DNA from: Pseudomonadota bacterium
Lineage (GTDB): Bacteria; Pseudomonadota; Alphaproteobacteria; Rhizobiales; Pleomorphomonadaceae
Direction: 5' to 3'
NCBI GenBank assembly: GCA_018262575.1
Contig: JAGSYU010000024.1
Coordinates: forward strand, 1-32,608
DNA: 32,608 nucleotides
In this document: positions 18,063 through 26,534 of the stretch, piece by piece
Numbering within the stretch: the stretch's first letter is position 1
How the letters are laid out: each line of letters begins with the position of its first letter
Program-made: the position numbers and the translations under genes
The notes under the pieces: generated by a model
Told to the model about the DNA's origin: nothing
The model's input: only the letters and a program-made list of their open reading frames with translations
Databases searched by the model: none

Positions 18063-19691
18063 TCAGGCAACGGCTTGAAGAAACAGCGCCTCGCGGCGCA
18101 CCGTGCCGTCGGCGTTGCGCGGGATTTCCGTCACCGACACCAGCGCGGCCGGACGGTCGAGCTTGCCGGCTTCCTCGCCTTCGAGCCAGATCAACAGGTC
18201 GGTCAGCGACAGCCGCTCGCCGGCCTTCGGCACCACCGCAAGGCCGAGGCGATGGCCGACCGGGCCGGCCTCGATCGGGAAGACGGCGGCGTCCTCGACG
18301 CCGGGATGGCGGCGGAACAGCGCGTCGAGCCGCTTTGGCGACACGGTGACGCTGGCGATGCCGATGGTCTCGCCGAGCGTGCCGGTGACCACCAGCCGGC
18401 CACCGTGCTCCTCGGCGGCAAGGCCGGTGCGCAGGAAGCCGTCGGAGGTGACCGCGAGCAAGGCGCTGCGCCGGCCCGACTGTGGCTCCGGCCAGGGCGC
18501 CTCGGGGATGGTGGCCCCACCGAGCAGCAGTTCGCCACCGTCCGCCTTGCGGCTGCGGGCGGCGGCTTTCGCCTTGATCTTCGTCTCGAACAGCACCGGC
18601 GCCGTGCCGATACCTCCCATGTGCGCCTCGCCGAGCGGCAACGCCACGGCGTCGCCGATGGCGTCACGGGCGCGCGGCAGGAGGCAGAGGCCGCCGAGCG
18701 TCAACAAGTCGACGGTTCGGGCCGCCGGGGCAGGGGCGAGCCCGAGGCCGGCGCCGACGGCGGAGAAGGCCACGGCGCGATCGAGGCAGGCGGCGAGCGG
18801 GGCGACTACCACTTCCGGCAGCACCACGCGGTCCGCCCCGGCGCTGTCGACCGCGTCGGCGAGGCCGGCCAGCGACGTGCCGTGATGAAAGGCGACGTGA
18901 CCGCCCGACATCAGCGCCGTGGCGATCGAGCCGGCCACCGAGGCGAGGCTGGCCGGATGCATGGTGGAGAGCACGGTCTCGGGCGCGACGATCCTGGCCT
19001 CGAACAGGTGGCCGGTGGCGATCGTCATCAGCTGGTTGTGGCTGTAGGGAACGATCAGCAGTTCGTCGTCGGGAGTCCGCGCCATGGAGAGCAGGGCGAC
19101 ATGGTCGGCCGCCGCGCCGCGTCGGGGCACCTCGGGCGGCTCGCCCAGCGCCTCGACGTCGGCGAGCACTTCGGCAAGGTCGATCAAGCCGTCCGGCTGT
19201 CCGTCGCCAACCGCGAAGACGAAGCGGATGGCGAAGGTGTCGGCGGCGACATCGCGCACCAGTTCGCCAGACGGCTCATCCTCGATTTCGGACGCGGTCA
19301 CCATGGCCTTGATCGACGCCGCCTCAATGGCCGCCTCGATTTCCGACTTGGTCCAGTAGACCGGTAGCGGCGCCACCACCAGGCCGGCCTTCAGCGCCGC
19401 GAACAGGATGATGGCGGCATCGGCGCAGGGCGGCAGGTGGATGCCGAGCACCATGTCCGGCCGGAGGCCGACGGCGGCGAAGAAGGCGGCGAGGCCGTTG
19501 ATGCGCTTCTCGGCGTCGGCAAAGCCATAGCTCGCCGACAGGCCCGGCACGGCGCCGGCACCGACATCCTCGAAGGCGATCGCCTCGGGCGCGGCGGTTG
19601 CCGCGCGATGCAGCAGCTCGACGAGTGTCACGTTATTCCAGGCGCCGGATGCGACGTAAGCTTCGGCTCGTTGTTCGGACGTCAGGATCAT
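18063..19691 (-). CDS. AMP-binding (adenylate-forming) protein with lost catalytic motifs
   Basis: The 542-aa protein has the layout of a class I adenylate-forming enzyme: a large N-domain (about 22-400) and a small C-terminal lid (about 450-540). Key motifs have decayed. The Ser/Thr/Gly phosphate loop (usually S-G-T-T-G-x-P-K) is SMARTPDDELLIV (about 201-213), though the following YSHNQL fits the family. The T-G-D Asp is Leu424, and G-R-x-K-E is GTLGE (437-441). The catalytic lid Lys (usually P-R-x-x-x-G-K) is Thr530 in IPRNADGTVRR. It is probably not a working CoA ligase. The reading frame is long and intact with normal codon use, so it is not a pseudogene. The start MILTSEQRAEAY is 22 nt after the YejA-like gene; the two are cotranscribed. 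Confidence 0.78.
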   Translation of the reverse strand: MILTSEQRAEAYVASGAWNNVTLVELLHRAATAAPEAIAFEDVGAGAVPGLSASYGFADAEKRINGLAAFFAAVGLRPDMVLGIHLPPCADAAIILFAALKAGLVVAPLPVYWTKSEIEAAIEAASIKAMVTASEIEDEPSGELVRDVAADTFAIRFVFAVGDGQPDGLIDLAEVLADVEALGEPPEVPRRGAAADHVALLSMARTPDDELLIVPYSHNQLMTIATGHLFEARIVAPETVLSTMHPASLASVAGSIATALMSGGHVAFHHGTSLAGLADAVDSAGADRVVLPEVVVAPLAACLDRAVAFSAVGAGLGLAPAPAARTVDLLTLGGLCLLPRARDAIGDAVALPLGEAHMGGIGTAPVLFETKIKAKAAARSRKADGGELLLGGATIPEAPWPEPQSGRRSALLAVTSDGFLRTGLAAEEHGGRLVVTGTLGETIGIASVTVSPKRLDALFRRHPGVEDAAVFPIEAGPVGHRLGLAVVPKAGERLSLTDLLIWLEGEEAGKLDRPAALVSVTEIPRNADGTVRREALFLQAVA

Positions 19692-19713
19692 GGCGCGTTT
19701 CCCTGTTTGCCCG

Positions 19714-21537
19714 TCAGGACTTGGCGTCCGCCCACCAGGCGGACGGCTGGATGCCGGTGAGTGCCGTCGTTTCCGGCCGGTGGATACGCGTCCAGCGGGC
19801 GACCAGATCTTCGGGCAGGTGGAACAGCGGCACACAATAGAGGCCGGAGATCAGCAGGCGGTCGAGGGCGCGGACGGCCGTCTCGAACTCTGCCTGGTCG
19901 GTGGCGGCCAGCAGTGCGTCGATCATGGCGTCGATGGCCGGGCTCGACGCACCGGCGTAGTTGAAGGTGCCCTCGGTGACCGCCGCCTTCTGCGACCAGC
20001 GGTTCACCTGCTCGTTGCCGGGTGACAGCGACGCCGTCAAAAGCATCTGCAGCATGTCGAAGTCGAAGGCCTTCTGGCGGTCGTAATACTGCGTCGAATC
20101 GACAAGTCGCACCGACATGTCGATGCCGACCAGCTTGAGCGTCGCTTGGTAGGTGAGGGCGAGGCGCTCCTCGTCGGGCACCTTGGCCATGAACTCGAAG
20201 GCGAATTGCCTGCCGCTTGCGTCGACCAGTCGCCGGCCGTCGAGCTTCCAGCCGACCTGGCCCAAAAGGTCGAGAGCGGCGCGCAGCGCCTTGCGGTCGC
20301 GGCCCGAACCATCGCTGACCGGCGGCATGTAGGTGCCGGCCATGACGTCGGGCCTCACCTGGTCCTCGTAGGGGGCGAGCAGCGCCTTCTCGGCGTCGGA
20401 GGCGGGGGCGCCAAGCGCCGACAGGCTGGAGCCCTCGAAATAGGAGCCGCTGCGGGCGTAGGCACCGTAGTAGAGCGTCCGGTTGACGGCCTCGAAATCG
20501 AACAGCAGCGTCAGCGCCTCGCGCACCCGGATGTCCTTGAACAGGTCGCGGCGGGTATTGAAGACGAAGCCGGTCATGCCCTTGGGGGCGCCGCTTTTCA
20601 CCTTTTCCAGGACGACCCGGCCGTCCTTGGCCGCCGGGAAGTCGTAGGCCTTGGCCCAGTGACCGGGATCGGTGTCGATGTAAAGGTCGAAGGCGCCCGA
20701 CTTGAAGGCCTCGAAATAGGCGGTGCTGTCCTTGAAATACTCGATGCGGATCTCGTCGAAGTTGTCGAGGCCACGCTTGACGGGCAGTTCCCGGGCCCAA
20801 TAGGCCGGATTGCGCTTCAGCACCACCTGCCGGCCCTCGTCGACACTCGCCACGACATACGGACCGGAGCCGAGCAGCGGCTTCATCGACGACTGGTCGA
20901 AGGTGTCGGGGTCAACCGCGTGGCGGGGCAGAATGGGCGTGTAGCCGCCGATGAGCAGTGGCAGCTCGCGGTCGGCACCGTCGGCGAAGGAGAAGCGCAA
21001 CGTGCGTTCGCCGACGCGATCGACCGACACCACCTTGTCGAACCGACGCTTGTAGACCGGACGGCCCTTGTTCTTCATGAGATCGACCGTGAACAGCACG
21101 TCGTCGACCGTGACCGGCTGGCCGTCGGAGAAGGTGGCGCCGGCGTTGAGCGTGAACTCGACCCAACTGCGGTCGACCGGCATCTCGACGCCCTCGGCGA
21201 GGAGACCGTAGAGCGAGAAGGCCTCGTCGGCCGAGCGATAGAGCAGCGTGTCCCAGGCGTTGTTGCCGTAGAGCACGTCGGAAAGGCCGCGCGGCGCGTT
21301 CCCCTTGATAATGAAGGGATTGAGGCTGTCGAACGAGCCGGGAAAGCCGATGGCGAACGTGCCGCCCTTCGGGGCGGTGGGGTCGGCATAGGGAAGATGG
21401 GCGAAGCCGGCGGGGAGGGCGAGATCGCCGTGCATGGCGATGCCATGGGCCGGCGCCGCTCGCGCGGGCAAGGACAGGAGGAGGCCGGCGCCGACGGTGC
21501 CAAGACAAAAAACGCGGCGAGTAATGACGCCAGACAT
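19714..21537 (-). CDS. YejA-like extracellular peptide-binding protein (SBP family 5)
   Basis: This is a 607-aa periplasmic binding protein of family 5, closest in pattern to YejA. It shows FDSLNPFIIKGNAPRG (about 65-80), VEFTLNAGATFSDGQPVTVDDV, LLGSGPYVV, and GMTGFVFNTRRDLFKDIRVREAL, which is typical of YejA. The signal peptide has a twin-arginine motif (TRRVFCLG) and ends LPARA before APAHG, so Tat export is likely. The start at 21537 is supported by CGGAG about 8 nt upstream; an ATG at 21582 adds 15 residues. No permease or ATPase genes (YejBEF) are adjacent; the only operon partner is the AMP-binding protein. It may feed a permease encoded elsewhere. Confidence 0.87.
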   Translation of the reverse strand: MSGVITRRVFCLGTVGAGLLLSLPARAAPAHGIAMHGDLALPAGFAHLPYADPTAPKGGTFAIGFPGSFDSLNPFIIKGNAPRGLSDVLYGNNAWDTLLYRSADEAFSLYGLLAEGVEMPVDRSWVEFTLNAGATFSDGQPVTVDDVLFTVDLMKNKGRPVYKRRFDKVVSVDRVGERTLRFSFADGADRELPLLIGGYTPILPRHAVDPDTFDQSSMKPLLGSGPYVVASVDEGRQVVLKRNPAYWARELPVKRGLDNFDEIRIEYFKDSTAYFEAFKSGAFDLYIDTDPGHWAKAYDFPAAKDGRVVLEKVKSGAPKGMTGFVFNTRRDLFKDIRVREALTLLFDFEAVNRTLYYGAYARSGSYFEGSSLSALGAPASDAEKALLAPYEDQVRPDVMAGTYMPPVSDGSGRDRKALRAALDLLGQVGWKLDGRRLVDASGRQFAFEFMAKVPDEERLALTYQATLKLVGIDMSVRLVDSTQYYDRQKAFDFDMLQMLLTASLSPGNEQVNRWSQKAAVTEGTFNYAGASSPAIDAMIDALLAATDQAEFETAVRALDRLLISGLYCVPLFHLPEDLVARWTRIHRPETTALTGIQPSAWWADAKS

Positions 21538-21894
21538 GAACCAGGCTCCGTTCGGAAGCGAATCTTTCCAGGACGTTAACACGTCCGACCGCCCGAACCG
21601 ATGATTTTTGGCTCAGATGGCGCTTGGTCCACTGCCGAACTGCCCGGCCGGACGTCGAATTTTCACCGCGAGGCGCTGGGCCACCGTATTGCCTAAATTT
21701 GCCGTCATCGGGTTCTGCGACTTCCGGCGGGGCTAGGTGAGCTTCGCGCGCCGCAGGGCGGATAAAAGTCACTTTCGGCAGGCTTCCCCGGGCTTGGATT
21801 GCACGAAGCGCTGTTGACAAGTCGACCGAAATCAGACGATCGGTAGCGCCATGAATGTGTGCCTCCGGATCGACGCATGCAAAGGATTGGGCGA
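21538..21894. promoter_or_regulatory. Divergent control region of the YejA-like gene and the IalB gene
   Basis: This 357-nt stretch lies between two genes read away from each other. A perfect -35 box TTGACA (21814-21819) faces the IalB gene, but its -10 at 18 nt (GATCGG) is poor. A short inversion ACCGA/TCGGT lies at about 21824-21844. I see no gene here; short frames in it lack support. Confidence 0.4.
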
Positions 21895-22581
21895 ATGGCA
21901 ACTGTTTTTTCCATCAGGACTCTGGGATGCGTGGCGGCGGTGCTCTTGTCGGCGACGGCCGCTCTGGCGCAGGACAAGTCGGCTGCTCCGGCCGACAAGC
22001 CGGCCGCTCCGGCGGCTGGTGACGCGGCGGCGTCGGCTTCCGACGGCAACAACCCCTGGAACAAGCTCTGCGGCCAGGATGGCCGTACCAAGAAGCAGGT
22101 CTGCTTCACGGTTCGCGAGCTCCGCACCGACAGCGGTCAGTTCCTCGCCTCGGCCGGCGTGCGCGAGGTCGACGGCGAAACGCGCAAGATCCTCCTGGTA
22201 CAGACGCCGGTCGGCATGCTGATCCAGCCGGGCATCCGCGTCCAGGTCGATCAGAACACCCAGGTGCCGGGCAAGTACACCATTTGCATGCCCAACGCCT
22301 GCTTCGCCGAGATCCCGATCACCGATGAGTTCACCGCGTCGATGAAGAAGGGCAAGGACCTGATCATCACCACGCAGAACCAGCAGGCGAAGGCGCTGAA
22401 CTTCCCGATCTCGCTTTCCGGCTTCACCTCGTCCTACGAGGGCCCGGCGATCGACACGGCGGCGCTGCAGCGCCAGCGCGAGCAGCTTGCCTCCGAGGTG
22501 CAGCGCAAGGCCAAGGAAGCCCAGCAGAAGCTGCTGGACGCGCAGGATGCCGCTTCCGGTTCGGCCGCCCCCAAGCCCTGA
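21895..22581 (+). CDS. Invasion-associated locus B (IalB) family periplasmic protein
   Basis: The 228-aa protein belongs to the IalB family, first named in Bartonella for red-cell invasion but widespread in non-pathogenic rhizobia. It has a Sec signal peptide (MATVFSIRTLGCVAAVLLS, cut after ALA), then an Ala/Pro-rich linker (about 28-50). The IalB domain starts with NPWNKLCGQDG and has two pairs of Cys (LCGQDG / KKQVC and ICMPNAC), probably disulfides. The C-terminal ~35 residues form a charged Gln/Lys-rich coiled coil (RQREQLASEVQRKAKEA). AAAGGA 8 nt upstream sets the start; two earlier in-frame starts (21859, 21877) are less likely. It stands alone and ends at a terminator. Its molecular role is not known. 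Confidence 0.88.
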   Translation: MATVFSIRTLGCVAAVLLSATAALAQDKSAAPADKPAAPAAGDAAASASDGNNPWNKLCGQDGRTKKQVCFTVRELRTDSGQFLASAGVREVDGETRKILLVQTPVGMLIQPGIRVQVDQNTQVPGKYTICMPNACFAEIPITDEFTASMKKGKDLIITTQNQQAKALNFPISLSGFTSSYEGPAIDTAALQRQREQLASEVQRKAKEAQQKLLDAQDAASGSAAPKP

Positions 22582-22606
22582 CAGGCCTTGGAGCGCCCAT
22601 GATTTG

Positions 22607-22638
22607 GCCCGGCCGGGAAATCGGCCGGGCTTTTTGTT
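22607..22638 (+). terminator. Intrinsic terminator after the IalB gene
   Basis: GCCCGGCCG (22607-22615) pairs with CGGCCGGGC (22622-22630) around a 6-nt loop, followed by TTTTTGTT. It lies about 25 nt past the stop and just before the end of the convergent catalase gene. Confidence 0.9.
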
Positions 22639-22666
22639 GACTCATCGTCTTCCAGACCGTGGACGC

Positions 22667-24109
22667 TCAGGCGATGTCGAGGGCCTGCCGGACACCGGCC
22701 GCGTAGGCCGGATCGGCCTTTTCGAAGTGGCCGAGCTGGCGGTCGACGATATCGCGTGGCACGCCGGCCATGGCGGCGGCGATGTTCTGGAACAGCCGCT
22801 GCCTCTGGTCATCGTTGAACAGGCGGAACAACGCGCCGGCCTGCGAATAGTCGTCGTTGCCGGCGCGGTGGTCATAGCGGTCGGCGTCGCCCGAAATCCG
22901 AAGCGGCGGTTCGCGAAATTCCGGCGCCTGACGCGGGCCACCGAAGCTGTTGGGCTCGTAGTAGGCGTCCGCGTTGGGCTTGTTCGGCATGAAGTTCATG
23001 GCGCCGTCCTTGTGGTAGTGGTGGACGGGGCATTTCGGCGCGTTGACGGGCAGGGCCTCGTAGTGGGTGCCGAGCCGGTAGCGGTGGGCGTCGGCGTAGG
23101 AGAAGATGCGCGCCTGCAGCATCTTGTCGGGCGAGAAGCCGACGCCGGGCACGATGTTGGACGGCGAGAAGGCGGCCTGCTCGATTTCGGCGAAGTAGTT
23201 GTCGGCGTTGCGGTTGAGCTCGAAAACACCAACCTCGATCAGCGGATAGTCGGCGTGCGGCCACACCTTGGTGAGGTCGAAGGGATTGTAGGGCGTCTTG
23301 TCGGCGTCAAGTTCCGGCATGATCTGGACGTAGAAGCGCCAGCGCGGATAGTCGCCGGCCTCGATGGCGCCGTAGAGGTCTTCCTGCGTCGACTCGCGGC
23401 TGCGACCGACAACCTCCGCCGCCTCGGCATTGGTATAGTGACGGTGGCCCTGCAGCGACTTGAAATGGAACTTCACCCAGAAGCGCTCGCCGGCCTCATT
23501 GAGGAAGGAATAGGTGTGTGAGCCGAAGCCGTCGATGTGGCGGACGTCGGTCGGCAGGCCGCGGTCGGAAAACAGGATGGTGACCTGGTGAAGGCTCTCT
23601 GGCGATAGCGACCAGAAGTCCCACATGGCGGTGGTCGAGCGGAGGTTGGTGCGCGGGTGCCGCTTCTGGGTATGGATGAAATCGGGGAACTTGAGCGGGT
23701 CGCGCACGAAGAACACCGGCGTGTTGTTGCCGACGATGTCCCAGTTGCCTTCCTCGGTGTAGAATTTCAGGGCGAAGCCGCGCACATCGCGCTCGGCGTC
23801 GGCGGCACCGAGCTCGCCGGCCACGGTCGAAAAGCGCAGGAGCAGCGGCGTTGTCTTGCCCACTTCGGAAAACAGCCGGGCGCGGGAATACCGCGTGATG
23901 TCGTGCGTCACCGTCAGCTCGCCAAAGGCGCCCCAACCCTTGGCGTGAACGACACGCTCTGGAATGCGCTCGCGATTCTGGTGCGCCAGTTTCTCGATCA
24001 GTTGCCAGTCCTGCATCAGCACCGGACCGCGCTGGCCGGCGGTGAGCGAATTCTGGTTGTCGGCGATGGGAGAGCCGGCGGTGGTGGTCAGGATCGGTCT
24101 GTCGGACAT
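22667..24109 (-). CDS. Monofunctional heme catalase (small-subunit type)
   Basis: The enzyme splits hydrogen peroxide to water and oxygen. At 480 aa it is a small-subunit, clade 3-like catalase. Active-site motifs are His55 in [12 protein letters not shown], the Asn in [14 protein letters not shown] (about 124-137), and the heme-ligand Tyr in [14 protein letters not shown] (about 331-344). An NADPH-site region (HRHYTN) is also present. There is no signal peptide. I choose MSDRPILTT as start; a frame open from 24196 adds a 29-residue head without family support. It is divergent from oxyR, the usual arrangement for a peroxide-inducible catalase. Confidence 0.95.
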   Translation of the reverse strand: MSDRPILTTTAGSPIADNQNSLTAGQRGPVLMQDWQLIEKLAHQNRERIPERVVHAKGWGAFGELTVTHDITRYSRARLFSEVGKTTPLLLRFSTVAGELGAADAERDVRGFALKFYTEEGNWDIVGNNTPVFFVRDPLKFPDFIHTQKRHPRTNLRSTTAMWDFWSLSPESLHQVTILFSDRGLPTDVRHIDGFGSHTYSFLNEAGERFWVKFHFKSLQGHRHYTNAEAAEVVGRSRESTQEDLYGAIEAGDYPRWRFYVQIMPELDADKTPYNPFDLTKVWPHADYPLIEVGVFELNRNADNYFAEIEQAAFSPSNIVPGVGFSPDKMLQARIFSYADAHRYRLGTHYEALPVNAPKCPVHHYHKDGAMNFMPNKPNADAYYEPNSFGGPRQAPEFREPPLRISGDADRYDHRAGNDDYSQAGALFRLFNDDQRQRLFQNIAAAMAGVPRDIVDRQLGHFEKADPAYAAGVRQALDIA

Positions 24110-24222
24110 CAAGGTTCTTTCTGCGGCCAGGTGAAGACGGTGAGACAGAGGATCTTCTCCTCCCGCGGTCGACATGACGGCATTTTCTGGACTCATTCCA
24201 ATTGCTTTGTCCGGCTATGCTG

Positions 24223-24237
24223 ATAGGTTTTTCTTAT
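24223..24237 (+). promoter_or_regulatory. OxyR-like half site over the oxyR start
   Basis: ATAG-N7-TTAT (24223-24237) is one base from the ATAG-N7-CTAT half operator of OxyR and has the LysR-type dyad form. It overlaps the oxyR ATG (24236) and lies in the oxyR-catalase divergent region. It could mediate autorepression of oxyR and activation of the catalase promoter. A second consensus half site 7 nt upstream is not seen. Confidence 0.5.
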
Positions 24238-25150
24238 GAAGATCACCCTGCGTCAGCTTCGCTATCTCGATGCGCTTGCCGCCGAGAGACATTTCGGCCG
24301 GGCGGCCGACCGGGTGTCGGTCAGCCAGCCGGCGCTGTCGGCCCAGATCCGGGAGCTCGAGGAAGCGCTCGGCTGCCAGTTGGTCGAGCGCGCGACCTCC
24401 GGCACCCGGCTGACGCCGGCTGGCCTGGCGATTGTCGAGCGTGGCCGCCGCATCCTCGCCGAGGCAGTCGACCTCGAGGCTTTCGCCCGCGCCGCCGCCG
24501 ATCCGGAGGCGGGATCGTTACGGCTCGGCGTCATTCCCTCGATCGGGCCCTACCTGCTGCCCAAGCTGCTGTCGGCGCTTGCCGATGCCTTTCCGGCGCT
24601 GAAGGTTGGCATCCGCGAGACCGTCACCACCACGCTGGTTGGCGAACTGCAGGACGGCGGCCTTGACCTCATCATCTCCAGCCTGCCGCTTGGCGATCCT
24701 TCCTTCGTGGAAATGCCGGTGTTCACCGATGCCTTCCTGCTGGCGACGCCGGCAACGGGGCCGCTGGCGCTTGGCGCCTTCGGCAGCGCCTCCGACATCC
24801 CGACCGAGACGCTGCTGCTGCTTGAGGATGGCCATTGCCTGCGCGACCAGACGCTGGCCTCCTGCGGCGCGCTCGACTCCCGGCGGCTGACGCACTCCGG
24901 CGTTACCTCGCTGGCCACCATCCTGCAACTGGTGGCGGCGGGGCAGGGGGTCACGCTCCTGCCGGAACTCTTTCTCGCCGCGACGCCACTCGATGCCGGC
25001 CGCGTGCGGCTCTGCCGATTCTCCGATCCCGAGCCGCATCGGACTGTCGGCCTTGCCTGGCGCCGCAGCAACCCGTTGTCGGGACTGTGCGAACGCATTG
25101 CCGGCCTGACGGCACGGTTGAAGCCGGCTGCCGATGGCATTCCTGCCTGA
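24236..25150 (+). CDS. oxyR: Peroxide-sensing LysR-type regulator OxyR
   Basis: OxyR is a LysR-family activator of peroxide defence. The 304-aa protein has the winged HTH at 1-60 (ITLRQLRYLDALAAERHFGRAAD, VSQPALSAQIRELE) and a ligand domain. The redox motif GHCLRDQTLASC holds Cys201 and Cys210, matching E. coli Cys199/Cys208, so it is a real OxyR and not a generic LysR. The start is ATG 24236, preceded by a weak ATAGG. The likely target is the divergent catalase gene; an OxyR-like site lies in the 126-nt gap. Confidence 0.95.
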   Translation: MKITLRQLRYLDALAAERHFGRAADRVSVSQPALSAQIRELEEALGCQLVERATSGTRLTPAGLAIVERGRRILAEAVDLEAFARAAADPEAGSLRLGVIPSIGPYLLPKLLSALADAFPALKVGIRETVTTTLVGELQDGGLDLIISSLPLGDPSFVEMPVFTDAFLLATPATGPLALGAFGSASDIPTETLLLLEDGHCLRDQTLASCGALDSRRLTHSGVTSLATILQLVAAGQGVTLLPELFLAATPLDAGRVRLCRFSDPEPHRTVGLAWRRSNPLSGLCERIAGLTARLKPAADGIPA

Positions 25151-25341
25151 AAAGCGCCAGCCGCGATGGGATCGGCCATTCATTGGCGATGATCTCTGCA
25201 ATTGGTGCCCGTCTGCTGCTGCCCTGTTCTCCGGTTCTGCCGCGCTTGCTCCGTTCTCCTCCCACCGCTATAAGCCGGCCTGACCAGAGGATCCGGCCGT
25301 GACCGGACCCGGCCATGCCAACCATAGAGGGGCAGATTTCA

Positions 25342-25764
25342 ATGGCGATCGAACGTACCTTCTCGATGATCAAGCCCGACGCGACCCGTCGTAACCTCAC
25401 CGGCGCCATCACCGCCAAGCTCGAGGCGGCCGGCCTGCGCGTCATCGCCGCCAAGCGCGTGTGGATGAGCCGCAAGCAGGCCGAGGGCTTCTACGCTGTC
25501 CACAAGGGCAAGCCCTTTTATGACGAGCTCGTCGACTTCATGTCGTCGGCTCCGACCGTCGTGCAGGTGCTCGAGGGCGAGAACGCCATCGCCAAGAATC
25601 GCGAAGTGATGGGCGCCACCAATCCGGAGAAGGCCACTGCTGGCACTATCCGCAAGGAGTTCGCTCTCTCCATGGGCGAGAACTCGGTACACGGCTCCGA
25701 CGCGCCGGAGACAGCGGCCGCGGAAATCGCCTACTGGTTCTCCGAAACCGAGATCGTCGGCTAA
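25342..25764 (+). CDS. ndk: Nucleoside diphosphate kinase
   Basis: Ndk moves the gamma-phosphate of ATP to NDPs and dNDPs through a phospho-His. The 140-aa length is standard. It starts [14 protein letters not shown] and carries the active-site His117 in ENSVHGSDA. An AGAGGGG about 10 nt upstream supports the start at 25342 over the earlier ATG at 25315. It is a single gene with its own strong terminator. Confidence 0.97.
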   Translation: MAIERTFSMIKPDATRRNLTGAITAKLEAAGLRVIAAKRVWMSRKQAEGFYAVHKGKPFYDELVDFMSSAPTVVQVLEGENAIAKNREVMGATNPEKATAGTIRKEFALSMGENSVHGSDAPETAAAEIAYWFSETEIVG

Positions 25765-25790
25765 TTTTTTCTATCCAGTCAAAAATTAAC

Positions 25791-25819
25791 GGGCGTCCCG
25801 ATTGGGGCGCCCTTTTTTT
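25791..25819 (+). terminator. Intrinsic terminator of ndk
   Basis: GGGCGTCCC (25791-25799) pairs with GGGGCGCCC (25804-25812), one G-U pair, loop GATT, followed by seven T. An AT hairpin TAATTTTT/AAAAATTA (25762-25769 / 25781-25788) precedes it. Confidence 0.93.
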
Positions 25820-25946
25820 GTTCACTGTCATAGTTCAGAAAACGTTGCCACCGTAAACCAAATGTTCTCCATTCCATGGCAAGCCTCAGGTCTGGAAAAG
25901 GAGATATGAGGCTGTAGCAGATTGTTGTCGAAGGGTTTTTCGATTC

Positions 25947-26489
25947 ATGGTCGATCTGGAGGAACAGGGTACCTACGTGCGTCTCGATGCCTTGCGCGTC
26001 GGGATCGTTGATGACAGCGCCTATTTCCGCAAACTTGTGGAAACCATGCTCGGCGCCTTCGGTGTTCGCGTCATCCTGCAAGCCGCAACCGAGGCGGACG
26101 CCCTCACCATGGTCATGACGCAATCGCCGGATGTTCTTCTTCTCGACTGGAACCTCGGAACGGCCGGCAACGGCGCCGCGCTGCTCGACCTTCTGCGCCG
26201 CCACCCCGACGAGCGGGTGTCGACGCTCGCCGTCGTCATGGTGACCGCCTACGCCGACAAGCGCCGCATGCTGACGGCGGTGGGGCTCGGCGCCAACGAC
26301 GTCCTCGTCAAGCCGCTGTCGGCCCGTCGCCTCTACGAGCGGCTCGCCGAGCTGTCGTCGTCGCGGCAGCTTTACGCGCGCCGCGGCAACCGGCTGGTAC
26401 CGGCGGTGCCACCGGCCAAGATCATCCATGACGGCCCAAGCGAAATCATTCGCGTGCGTTCACATTTTCTGAGCAAACCCAACCGTTAA
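25947..26489 (+). CDS. Stand-alone CheY-like response regulator
   Basis: The 180-aa protein is a single receiver domain (about 16-140) with an N-terminal head of 15 residues and a C-terminal tail of about 40 basic residues. It has the acid pair Asp22/Asp23, the phosphoacceptor Asp67 in LLLDWNLG, Thr99 and Lys121 in VLVKPLS, so it can be phosphorylated. No output domain is present and no histidine kinase is in the window. The ribosome site before the ATG is weak (AAGGG at about 12 nt). A GTG at 25977 with GGAGG about 12 nt upstream is an alternative. Partner and output are unknown. Confidence 0.85.
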   Translation: MVDLEEQGTYVRLDALRVGIVDDSAYFRKLVETMLGAFGVRVILQAATEADALTMVMTQSPDVLLLDWNLGTAGNGAALLDLLRRHPDERVSTLAVVMVTAYADKRRMLTAVGLGANDVLVKPLSARRLYERLAELSSSRQLYARRGNRLVPAVPPAKIIHDGPSEIIRVRSHFLSKPNR

Positions 26490-26534
26490 TCTTGGTTGCC
26501 GTGGGGCGGGCTTTCTGGCTAAATCACGGGCATC

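Noticed and set aside
18075-19367. Rightward open frame of 430 codons
   Set aside because: It is antisense to the AMP-binding gene, is Gly/Asp/His-rich without domain features, and has no ribosome site.
18063-19691. AMP-binding gene as a pseudogene
   Set aside because: The frame is intact over 542 codons with normal codon use and normal domain layout. Only the catalytic motifs are changed, so pseudoenzyme fits better.
20146-21579. Rightward open frame of 477 codons
   Set aside because: It is antisense to the YejA-like gene, whose signal peptide and family motifs are clear.
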